Shown in pieces: positions 1-6,055 of a stretch of 26,666 bases of DNA. How positions within the stretch are numbered: the first letter of the stretch is position 1; each line of letters opens with the position of its first letter. The translations under genes and the position numbers were made by a program. The notes beneath the pieces were generated by a model. It saw only the letters and a program-made list of their open reading frames with translations, made no database searches and was not told the origin of the DNA. The stretch is taken from positions 1 to 26,666 of the forward strand of contig CAKRVB010000034.1 in NCBI GenBank assembly GCA_934408725.1. Direction: 5' to 3'. This stretch comes from an uncultured Marvinbryantia sp. (GTDB taxonomy: Bacteria > Bacillota > Clostridia > Lachnospirales > Lachnospiraceae).

Positions 1-284
1 GTTTGCAGGTTTGGGAGAGATTGTTTCTTTTCCCGCCTTTTCTCTGATTTACATCCCCAAATAAGGGGTGACAACAGAGCGGAACCAAAATGTTAGCTGG
101 ACTTCTTAAAAACCCATGTTTGCAAAACGGTAATTTTGATTAGCTGTCAGCTAACAAAAATCGGATTGCGTTAGCTGGAAATTGATCATTTTGAATGGAA
201 AATCATGTCACGAACGTGATTAGAAAATAAATAAAGCGTTCGCTGTCAGCTAATCCAGCTAACATTTTCGAACGCTTTGAAGCC
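1..284. other. Non-coding left edge with TTAGCTG repeats
   Basis: I find no supportable gene here. The stretch holds several copies of a TTAGCTG core: GTTAGCTGGA at 92-101 and 170-179, its inverted form TCCAGCTAAC at 254-263, a perfect 7-bp inverted repeat TTAGCTG-T-CAGCTAA at 140-154, and a related half at 243-253. The last copies fall inside the loop of the tRNA-Arg terminator. The repeats could be operator or recombination-site remnants, but nothing in the window identifies a cognate protein. Confidence 0.5.
233..278 (-). terminator. Rho-independent terminator after tRNA-Arg
   Basis: A perfect 10-bp inverted repeat, AAAGCGTTCG (233-242) and CGAACGCTTT (269-278), lies just downstream of the minus-strand tRNA-Arg. 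Read on the minus strand it is followed by an A/T-rich tail (ATTTATTTT). The 26-nt loop is long for a terminator and carries two TTAGCTG-type repeats, so a second role is possible. Confidence 0.6.
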
Positions 285-358
285 CGTCGCCAAGAGGATT
301 TGAACCTCCGACCCCTCGCTTAGGAGGCGAGTGCTCTATCCAGCTGAGCTATGACGAC
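285..358 (-). tRNA. tRNA-Arg (anticodon CCT)
   Basis: The minus strand folds into a complete 74-nt cloverleaf. The acceptor stem is GTCGTCA/TGGCGAC with one G-T wobble. The D-arm contains AGCTCAGCTGGATAGAGC. The anticodon stem CTCGC/GCGAG encloses the loop CTCCTAA, giving anticodon CCT (complement of 322-324), and the T-loop is GTTCAAATC. It reads the arginine codon AGG. The 3' CCA is not encoded, so it must be added by tRNA nucleotidyltransferase. A promoter at 419-447 and a terminator at 233-278 make it an independent transcription unit. Confidence 0.96.
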
Positions 359-418
359 ACATGCCGCAAACCCTTGATTTTACTGGGTTTCTGGGATTTT
401 TCCCTTCGGCCATATATA

Positions 419-447
419 AGATTATCAACTCTTTTTCGAGTTGTCAA
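419..447 (-). promoter_or_regulatory. Sigma-A promoter of tRNA-Arg
   Basis: On the minus strand a consensus -35 TTGACA (complement of 442-447) is separated by exactly 17 bp from the -10 TAATCT (complement of 419-424). It lies about 60 bp upstream of the tRNA. The same hexamer pair and spacing recur at the first rRNA promoter (26302-26330), which suggests a shared strong stable-RNA promoter type. An inverted repeat CAACTC/GAGTTG (426-443) occupies the spacer. Confidence 0.7.
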
Positions 448-528
448 TCTACAGTTTTTTTCGATTTGGTAACATTAGAACGTTCCCCCATTTGGGTAAT
501 GCTTTGTTGTCACCATTGGCATTTTTCA

Positions 529-630
529 GAATAGATTCGAACTGAAAGTTGTTTTTCATTTTTCCCCTTTGGGGAATGCCCCGGCTTTCTCTTAGGAGGC
601 ACTTGTTCTATCCATTAAACTAACAGGACA
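529..630 (-). pseudogene. Broken second tRNA-Arg (CCT)
   Basis: The minus strand from 630 begins like a tRNA: acceptor TGTCCTG, D-arm with GTTT/GAAC stem around AATGGATA, then AGTGC and the loop CTCCTAA (anticodon CCT at 594-596). The 3' anticodon strand should read GCACT but reads GAGAA. About 45 unrelated bases follow, including a TTCCCC/GGGGAA hairpin at 562-577. A T-loop-like GTTCGAATC (complement of 534-542) then appears without a pairing T-stem or 3' acceptor strand. The gene seems broken just after the anticodon loop. It starts 7 bp after the DUF3881 stop and may once have been co-transcribed with it. Confidence 0.65.
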
Positions 631-637
631 TATCACT

Positions 638-1519
638 CTATTCTTCCGGGAAGTTAATGTATCCCTGAAGCCAGACATTTCCCTTGAATCTGCGACCCAC
701 TTCTGGATCACCCAACAGATCTGCTTCATTAATGCAGACATCCATCTCAATATCATTGCAAAGAACCTTCATCTGATACAGATATTCCTTGCTGCGTATA
801 TTTCTCACTTTATGATATTTCAGGATCTCTCCCATGATCTGGTAATGGTCGCATTCCATACCAAACGGCATAAAGAATGTATCTACAATAGAAAATACAT
901 CCTCTGTCTGAATTCTTCTGGAAACCATACTGTAAGTATCCATCTCTTCCAGTGTCAGGCTCTCAATCGCATCCTGATCTCCGTTCTTCGCAGCATTGAT
1001 CATCTGTGAACGGGTATTCAAAGCTTCTTTATCCGAAAGCACCTGCTCCGCATCTTTATACATCGGGAGCAATATTTTGCCATCAGAAGCCAATGCCGTC
1101 AACGATGTACTCAGTCGATTTCCTACACTCCATTTTACAAGACATGCACGCATATAGTCAACTGCATTTTGAACATAAAAGATCAGAGAAGTTCCCAGTC
1201 GGTTATCTTCACAGACACCGGCAAAGGAATCTTCTCCTCCATGCTTTTCAATGGACAAATCTTCTTCACTGCTAACGGTATCTGTATGAAAATACGGGAA
1301 ATAATAGTCCTGATGAAATCCACTTTCATCCAGTTCTCCACACACAGCCAGACCGAATCCAGGTCCAAATTCTTTTCTGTACTCTACAAATGCCTGTCCA
1401 TGATCCAGTCTTACTGCATTTCGCGCATCACAATTAAGACATACATCCCTGATCAGTTCATCTATGCCTTTTCTGTCTTTTATGTTACTGAATCCTACGC
1501 TGCGCAAAAAACTGTGCAT
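638..1519 (-). CDS. DUF3881 family protein, function unknown
   Basis: This 293-residue protein is recognised as DUF3881, a conserved family of unknown function known mainly from Lachnospiraceae. The N-terminus (MHSFLRSVGFSNIKDRKGID) is typical. There is no signal peptide, membrane segment or recognisable catalytic motif, so it is probably cytosolic. The start is set by a GGGAG Shine-Dalgarno sequence 7 bases before the ATG. It follows serS by 35 bp without an intervening terminator and is probably co-transcribed with it, but I infer no function in serylation from that. A TTATTCACA box (1534-1542) lies in the short gap. Family assignment is from memory of sequence style and context. Confidence 0.8.
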   Translation of the reverse strand: MHSFLRSVGFSNIKDRKGIDELIRDVCLNCDARNAVRLDHGQAFVEYRKEFGPGFGLAVCGELDESGFHQDYYFPYFHTDTVSSEEDLSIEKHGGEDSFAGVCEDNRLGTSLIFYVQNAVDYMRACLVKWSVGNRLSTSLTALASDGKILLPMYKDAEQVLSDKEALNTRSQMINAAKNGDQDAIESLTLEEMDTYSMVSRRIQTEDVFSIVDTFFMPFGMECDHYQIMGEILKYHKVRNIRSKEYLYQMKVLCNDIEMDVCINEADLLGDPEVGRRFKGNVWLQGYINFPEE

Positions 1520-1554
1520 AAATCTATCTCCCGTTATTCACAAATGCCATGCCA

Positions 1555-2844
1555 TTAATGCTTTGGAACAATCTTTTCAATACCGCCCATATATGGCTGC
1601 AATGCCTTTGGAATATTAACACTTCCATCTGCATTCAGGTTGTTCTCCAGGAATGCAATCAGCATACGTGGTGGTGCTACTACGGTATTATTTAAGGTAT
1701 GTGCCAGATACTTCTTGCCATCTTTTCCTTTTACACGGATTCTCAGACGACGAGCCTGTGCATCCCCTAAGTTAGAACAGCTTCCTACTTCAAAATACTT
1801 CTTCTGACGAGGAGACCATGCTTCAACGTCACAAGATTTTACCTTCAGGTCTGCCAGGTCACCGGAACAGCATTCCAGTGTACGGACCGGAATATCCAGA
1901 GAACGGAACAGATCTACTGTGTTCTGCCATAATTTGTCGTACCAGATCTTACTTTCCTCTGGCTTGCAGACAACGATCATCTCCTGCTTTTCAAACTGAT
2001 GAATACGATATACTCCACGTTCTTCTATACCGTGCGCACCCTTTTCCTTACGGAAACATGGAGAATAGCTGGTCAGAGTCTTTGGCAGTTCTTCTTCTGG
2101 TGTCATGGTATCAATAAATTTACCAATCATAGAATGTTCGCTGGTTCCGATCAGATACAAATCTTCTCCCTCGATCTTATACATCATAGATTCCATCTCA
2201 GAGAAGCTCATAACGCCATCTACAACAGCACTTCTGATCATGAAAGGCGGGATACAGTATGTAAATCCACGGTCAATCATAAAATCTCTCGCATAAGCCA
2301 GAACAGAAGAATGAATTCTTGCAATATCACCCATCAGGTAATAGAATCCATTACCAGCTACTCTTCCGGCAGCATCCATATCAATTCCATCAAAACGTTC
2401 CATAATATCAGTATGATAAGGGATCTCAAAATCAGGAACCACCGGTTCACCAAATCTTTCGATCTCTACGTTTTCACTGTCATCTTTACCGATCGGTACA
2501 GATGGATCAATGATATTTGGAATCACCATCATGATCTTCTTAATCTTTTCTTCAACTTCTTTTTCATCAGCAGACAGCTCAGCCATACGGTCAGACTGTG
2601 CGGTAACCTGCTTTTTCACTTCCTCGGCTTCTTCTTTCTTACCCTGGCCCATCAGCGCACCGATTTGCTTGGATAATTTATTTCTGTTAGCCTGAAGAGA
2701 CTGCAGTTCATTCTTGATATCTCTGTTCTTCTGATCCAGCTCGATCACTTCGTCTACCAGTTCCAGCTTGGAATCCTGAAATTTATTCTTAATATTCTGT
2801 TTTACAACATCCGGATTTTCTCGTACAAATTTAATATCTAACAT
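1555..2844 (-). CDS. serS: Seryl-tRNA synthetase
   Basis: SerRS charges tRNA-Ser, and tRNA-Sec where present, with serine in the cytosol. The 429-residue length is normal. Residues 1-110 form the lysine/glutamate-rich N-terminal coiled coil that grips the long variable arm of tRNA-Ser. The class II core follows, with motif 2 near residues 262-289 (CFRKEKGAHG ... RIHQFEKQE) and motif 3 near 384-402 (NNTVVAPPRMLIAFLEN). Motif 2 has AHGIEERG where many bacterial enzymes have SAGRDTRG, so this is a divergent subclass. A GGAGAGGG ribosome-binding site precedes the ATG. A promoter is visible at 2882-2910. I found no T-box in the leader. Confidence 0.96.
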   Translation of the reverse strand: MLDIKFVRENPDVVKQNIKNKFQDSKLELVDEVIELDQKNRDIKNELQSLQANRNKLSKQIGALMGQGKKEEAEEVKKQVTAQSDRMAELSADEKEVEEKIKKIMMVIPNIIDPSVPIGKDDSENVEIERFGEPVVPDFEIPYHTDIMERFDGIDMDAAGRVAGNGFYYLMGDIARIHSSVLAYARDFMIDRGFTYCIPPFMIRSAVVDGVMSFSEMESMMYKIEGEDLYLIGTSEHSMIGKFIDTMTPEEELPKTLTSYSPCFRKEKGAHGIEERGVYRIHQFEKQEMIVVCKPEESKIWYDKLWQNTVDLFRSLDIPVRTLECCSGDLADLKVKSCDVEAWSPRQKKYFEVGSCSNLGDAQARRLRIRVKGKDGKKYLAHTLNNTVVAPPRMLIAFLENNLNADGSVNIPKALQPYMGGIEKIVPKH

Positions 2845-3330
2845 ATTCTATCCCTCTCCGTATCATAAACATTCAATGATTATCATACCTCATTTTTAAA
2901 TATTCGTAAAGGAAAATTTATGATTTACATTGTATAGTTATGTAAACCATTTTTGTTTTGTTTACATAATACTATAATTCATACTATTCTATGTTATTCA
3001 CAATTTTGTTTATTTATGTGTGAATTATGTGATTTTCTGGAAAAAATTTCTTTTTGTTTTGGCAAAAAATCCTTATACTTTACATAACTCACAAATTACA
3101 CACATTTTACCCACTTTTTGTGGATAATTTTCTTTTTTATTCTATCTATCTTCTTTTCTTTTTTCTACAAAAAACGACTTTTCATTTTTTAATTCTACTT
3201 TTGCTACGTTATTTTTCATAAATTATCAAAATAAATGTTGAAAAAAATCCCACATTCAAGGTAATATTCTTGTTTATAACTTACTTATTCACATATAAGA
3301 AGCATCTGAGAATGCGAGTTCCTGTAAAAT
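2845..3330. other. AT-rich serS-parB gap with DnaA boxes
   Basis: No gene is supportable in this very AT-rich gap. It contains one perfect DnaA box, TGTGGATAA (3119-3127), and two TTATTCACA boxes that fit TTATNCACA (2994-3002 and 3285-3293). A near-match TGTGAATTA lies at 3019-3027, inverted relative to the box at 2994. There is also a perfect 10-bp inverted repeat TTATGTAAAC/GTTTACATAA (2938-2947 and 2960-2969) with a 12-nt loop. It could titrate DnaA or act as an accessory origin element. In DNA this AT-rich, one-mismatch boxes also arise by chance. Confidence 0.5.
2882..2910 (-). promoter_or_regulatory. Probable serS promoter
   Basis: On the minus strand, -35 TTTACG (complement of 2905-2910) and -10 TATGAT (complement of 2882-2887) are 17 bp apart. 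They place the transcription start about 30 bases before the serS ATG. No T-box consensus was found between promoter and start, so control by uncharged tRNA-Ser is not supported. Confidence 0.55.
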
Positions 3331-3376
3331 AAAAAAGGAGTTGTGCACATTTTTTTCTGTGCACAACTCCTTTTTT
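3331..3376 (-). terminator. Terminator of parA-parB-DUF4446 operon
   Basis: A perfect 19-bp inverted repeat (3331-3349 with 3358-3376) has the core GGAGTTGTGCACA/TGTGCACAACTCC and is flanked by six-base A and T runs. On the minus strand the hairpin ends in a T-run, a textbook intrinsic terminator. The stop codon of the DUF4446 gene (3375-3377) overlaps its outer edge. Confidence 0.93.
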
Positions 3377-3884
3377 ATTCTACATACATATTTACCGCTT
3401 GTCTCAATGCTTCCTTCTCTTCTTCTCCAAGAACAATATAAGACTCGCCTTTTACAATTTCCTTAATATAAGTATAGCAGCCTTCCCTGCTGTGGATCGC
3501 ATTTAACACAAATCCACTATTTTCCTGATCCAGCATAGCCAGTGCAAAACTCAGTTTTCCGCCCATTTCTTTAAATGCATCGTATTTCACAATTGCGGTT
3601 TTATTCAGCGTATGAAGCTGTATCTCCTTTAACTGCTTGATCTGCTCCATATGATTCTTGCTGGATTCCATCAGCATATCGATTTCATTGATATTTCTCA
3701 GAATCGTTTTTTCCAGAGAAATTCCATCTTTTCCACGCATAAAGCTCTTATATTTTTTCATAAAACGATCAATTTTAAAAGAATTCTTGATCTGCAACAC
3801 AAAAAGTATGACAATCATGACCATCATTAGGATAAGGATATATCCAGGATCGATGATCAGATCATTTAAAATAGAATTTTCCAT
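3375..3884 (-). CDS. DUF4446 family membrane-anchored protein
   Basis: This 169-residue protein matches DUF4446, a Firmicute family found next to parB whose function is unknown. A hydrophobic segment at about residues 13-31 should anchor it in the membrane by a single pass. A charged, probably coiled-coil stretch follows (about 35-95). The conserved C-terminal domain carries KYDAFKEMGGKLSFALAMLD and later HSREGCYTYIKEI and EEKEALRQAV. The ATG has a GGAG ribosome-binding site and lies 11 bp after the parB stop, so it is the last gene of the parA-parB operon. A role linking chromosome segregation to the membrane is only an inference from context. Confidence 0.85.
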   Translation of the reverse strand: MENSILNDLIIDPGYILILMMVMIVILFVLQIKNSFKIDRFMKKYKSFMRGKDGISLEKTILRNINEIDMLMESSKNHMEQIKQLKEIQLHTLNKTAIVKYDAFKEMGGKLSFALAMLDQENSGFVLNAIHSREGCYTYIKEIVKGESYIVLGEEEKEALRQAVNMYVE

Positions 3885-3895
3885 GTTTTCTCCTC

Positions 3896-4801
3896 TTACT
3901 TAATGGACTCCAGTAAAAACAGTATTCTCTCCAGTTCATCATTGGAATAATACTCAATGGAAATCCGTCCTTTGTTATTGGATTTGTGATCCACAGTTAC
4001 TTTCGTACCTAAAATAGCTTTGATCTTTTCTTCGATGTCCTTATAAATAAAGGAATTTACTTTCTCAGCCTTTTCTTTCTTTACTTCTGGCTTCTGAAGC
4101 AGCTTTACCATTTTTTCTGTTTCCCGGACACTGAGTTTTTCATCAAAAATCTTCGTTGCGATATTATATTGCACGTCAGGATCCTCAATGGTAATCAAAG
4201 TTCTCGCATGCCCGGCAGATATCATATCATCAATCATCATCTGTTGAACTCTCTTATCCAATTTCAGTAAACGCATAGAATTCGTCACTGCCGTTCTGCT
4301 CTTGGACACCTTTTCTGCAATCTCATCCTGCTTGAGGTGAAACTCTTCCATTAGATTCTTATAGGCCATTGCTTCTTCTATTGGATTCAGATCCTCACGT
4401 TGAATATTTTCAATTAAAGAAATCTCCATCACCTGTTGATCACTATAATCTTTGATGATAACCGGAATCTCTTTGATACCGGCCATTTTTGCTGCTCGCC
4501 ATCTTCTCTCCCCTGCAATGATCTCGTAATGATCTCCTTTTTTCTGTACGATCAGTGGCTGAATCACTCCATACTGTTTAATCGAATCTGACAATTCCAG
4601 CAGTGCATCTTCATTGAAGTTTTTTCGTGGCTGTTCTCTGTTCGGCTCCACTTCGGTGATCTTCAGTGTCTCAACACCTTTTTTCTCTACAATCTTCTCA
4701 ATAATCACCGGTTCTGTCTCTTTTTTTACCGGTGCCTTTTTATTTCCCGCCGGAATCAACGCATCCAGCCCTTTCCCCAATCCAGATTTTTTTGCTACCA
4801 T
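3896..4801 (-). CDS. parB: Chromosome-partitioning protein ParB (Spo0J)
   Basis: ParB binds parS, spreads along nearby DNA as a CTP-dependent clamp, and loads SMC near the origin. The 301-residue protein has the family layout. A short basic N-terminus (SGLGKGLDALIP) is the ParA-stimulating peptide. The CTP-binding ParB/Srx domain carries GERRWRA (97-103) and ENIQRE (131-136). A helix-turn-helix at about 157-180 reads parS, and the C-terminal ~50 residues would dimerise. Its ATG overlaps the parA stop by 7 bases, showing translational coupling. Two perfect parS sites lie upstream of parA (5711 and 5886). Confidence 0.97.
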   Translation of the reverse strand: MVAKKSGLGKGLDALIPAGNKKAPVKKETEPVIIEKIVEKKGVETLKITEVEPNREQPRKNFNEDALLELSDSIKQYGVIQPLIVQKKGDHYEIIAGERRWRAAKMAGIKEIPVIIKDYSDQQVMEISLIENIQREDLNPIEEAMAYKNLMEEFHLKQDEIAEKVSKSRTAVTNSMRLLKLDKRVQQMMIDDMISAGHARTLITIEDPDVQYNIATKIFDEKLSVRETEKMVKLLQKPEVKKEKAEKVNSFIYKDIEEKIKAILGTKVTVDHKSNNKGRISIEYYSNDELERILFLLESIK

Positions 4802-5568
4802 TCTTCTTCTCCTCTATGTATCACTTCTTCTGCCAGCAATCTGTAACTTTCTGCACCTGCTGACTTTGTATCATACAGATTAATCGGCATTCCATAACTT
4901 GGTGCCTCAGCCAGTCTGACGTTTCGTGGAATAATCGTTTTATAAATAGTCTGGTTCAAATTATTCTTCACGTTCTCCACAACCTGAAGTGACAGGTTTG
5001 TTCTGGCATCATACATGGTAAAGACCACACCTTCCATCTCTAAAGATGGGTTCAATCTTTCCTGTACCAGATTGATTGTATGAATCAGCTGAGTCAATCC
5101 CTCCAGTGCATAGTATTCACACTGAATCGGGACTAAAACCGTATCTGCCAGACACATGGAGTTGATGGTCAGCATACTAAGTGATGGTGGACAATCAATG
5201 ATGATAAAATCATAATTATCTCTAATTGGCGCTATTGCCTTTTGCAAAATATATTCCTTTTCTTCTTCTCCTATCAGTTCGATCTCTGCTGCAGACAGAT
5301 TAATATTAGATCCTATCACCGACAAATTTTCTATTACTTCTTTTTGCAGGCAATCTTCTACACTACTTTCCCCTAAAAGCAGTTCATACACCGTGTTCTC
5401 AATAGCATCCTTGTCCACTCCAAGTCCGCTGGTCATATTTCCCTGAGGGTCCATATCAATTGCCAGCACTTTTTGTCCAGCTTCAGCCAGGCATGCAGCA
5501 AGGTTGATTGCTGTTGTAGTTTTACCTACGCCACCCTTTTGGTTTGCAACTACAATTGCTCTTCCCAT
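4795..5568 (-). CDS. parA: Chromosome-partitioning ATPase ParA (Soj)
   Basis: ParA/Soj is a deviant-Walker ATPase. It binds DNA non-specifically as an ATP dimer, works with ParB in origin segregation, and in Bacillus also regulates DnaA. The 257 residues fit the short chromosomal (Soj) type without an N-terminal HTH. Visible motifs are the deviant Walker A KGGVGKTTT (11-19, with the signature Lys11), DMDPQGN (about 38-44) and the Walker B-like IIIDCPPSL. It is the first gene of parA-parB-DUF4446. The leader upstream holds an extended -10 promoter, tandem repeats and a palindromic element. Confidence 0.97.
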   Translation of the reverse strand: MGRAIVVANQKGGVGKTTTAINLAACLAEAGQKVLAIDMDPQGNMTSGLGVDKDAIENTVYELLLGESSVEDCLQKEVIENLSVIGSNINLSAAEIELIGEEEKEYILQKAIAPIRDNYDFIIIDCPPSLSMLTINSMCLADTVLVPIQCEYYALEGLTQLIHTINLVQERLNPSLEMEGVVFTMYDARTNLSLQVVENVKNNLNQTIYKTIIPRNVRLAEAPSYGMPINLYDTKSAGAESYRLLAEEVIHRGEEEW

Positions 5569-5600
5569 ATTGTTTATCCCCTTTTATTTCCACTATTTCT

Positions 5601-5630
5601 GATTTTCTACCTGTTCGATTTTCTATCTGT
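5601..5630 (-). repeat. Tandem 14-bp repeats in parA leader
   Basis: Two 14-bp direct repeats with one mismatch, GATTTTCTACCTGT (5601-5614) and GATTTTCTATCTGT (5617-5630), are spaced 16 bp apart. Part of the second, ATTTTCTATCT (5618-5628), is repeated in perfect inversion at 5679-5689, just upstream of the predicted -10. This arrangement looks like an operator for a dimeric regulator of the par operon, but the regulator is unknown. Confidence 0.6.
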
Positions 5631-5652
5631 GAAGGTACTGAAGAACAGTTAC
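5627..5652 (-). repeat. Palindromic leader element, copy 1 (parA)
   Basis: A 26-bp imperfect palindrome in the predicted parA 5' leader. On the plus strand it begins CTGTGAAGGTACTGAAG and ends AACAGTTAC. It belongs to the same family as the copies at 5984-6011 and 11491-11513, which share CTGTGAARGTASTGAA and ACAGTTAC. Here it is inverted relative to the transcript. It begins about 10 bases after the predicted transcription start. Confidence 0.6.
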
Positions 5653-5668
5653 TCAATTTCTATAAGAA

Positions 5669-5677
5669 AGTATATCA
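5669..5677 (-). promoter_or_regulatory. Extended -10 promoter of parA operon
   Basis: On the minus strand TGATATACT forms an extended -10: TG, one base, then TATACT (complement of 5669-5674). The -35 region is poor (TAGATT at 17 bp), as is usual for extended -10 promoters. The leader would be about 95 bases long and would contain the tandem repeats and palindromic element. Confidence 0.5.
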
Positions 5678-5710
5678 TAGATAGAAAATGAAATCTATAC
5701 AAAGAATAAA

Positions 5711-5726
5711 TGTTTCACGTGAAACA
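5711..5726. other. parS site 1
   Basis: The 16-bp palindrome TGTTTCACGTGAAACA matches the Bacillus-type parS consensus exactly. It is upstream of parA, about 9.5 kb from oriC, where ParB would nucleate. Confidence 0.95.
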
Positions 5727-5885
5727 TTTATGAAAAATGATAACTTCTCATAACTCTCTGTCCCGTGATGTATTTTGGTATAAAAATACCGAAAATTCGA
5801 GACATACACGCCAAAATTTCATCGCCAGAGGCAATTTTATTAAATTTAGACTTCGTATAAAATGTTGTTTCGTACAGCAATAGAA

Positions 5886-5901
5886 TGTTTCACGTGAAAC
5901 A
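5886..5901. other. parS site 2
   Basis: A second exact TGTTTCACGTGAAACA lies 175 bp from the first in the same gap. The pair should act as a ParB nucleation centre beside the genes that encode its binding proteins. The rest of the parA-hydrolase gap (5727-5885) shows only AT-rich sequence and a small GGTAT/ATACC hairpin near 5775. Confidence 0.95.
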
Positions 5902-5943
5902 TTTGGATGTTTTCGTATAATTTTCCCTTTTTTGAAAATTTCA

Positions 5944-5972
5944 TTGTATACCTGGAAGAATTCGTTTATACT
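5944..5972 (+). promoter_or_regulatory. Probable promoter of the hydrolase gene
   Basis: A -35 TTGTAT (5944-5949) and -10 TATACT (5967-5972) are separated by 17 bp. The predicted start near 5979 lies just before the palindromic leader element. Confidence 0.55.
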
Positions 5973-5983
5973 ATAGTTATGTG

Positions 5984-6011
5984 GTAACTGTGAAGGTAGT
6001 GAAACAGTTAC
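5984..6011 (+). repeat. Palindromic leader element, copy 2 (hydrolase)
   Basis: A perfect 8-bp inverted repeat GTAACTGT (5984-5991) and ACAGTTAC (6004-6011) encloses a 12-base loop GAAGGTAGTGAA. It starts about 5 bases after the predicted transcription start and ends 44 bases before the start codon. As RNA it would form a hairpin at the 5' end of the message. It is one of three family members in the window. Confidence 0.65.
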
Positions 6012-6055
6012 GTTATATGATATAACTTTTTTATCTGAAAATGGAGGATCTTATA

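Noticed and set aside
562..577. TTCCCC/GGGGAA hairpin as a terminator
   Set aside because: No T-tract on either strand after the stem; treated as part of the broken tRNA region.
1999..2676. A 225-codon plus-strand frame inside serS
   Set aside because: Antisense to an unambiguous serS, with His/Ile/Phe-rich composition and no family resemblance.
2845..2905. T-box riboswitch upstream of serS
   Set aside because: No T-box consensus (AGGGTGGNACCGCG) on the minus strand of the leader, and the promoter lies only about 30 bases from the ATG.
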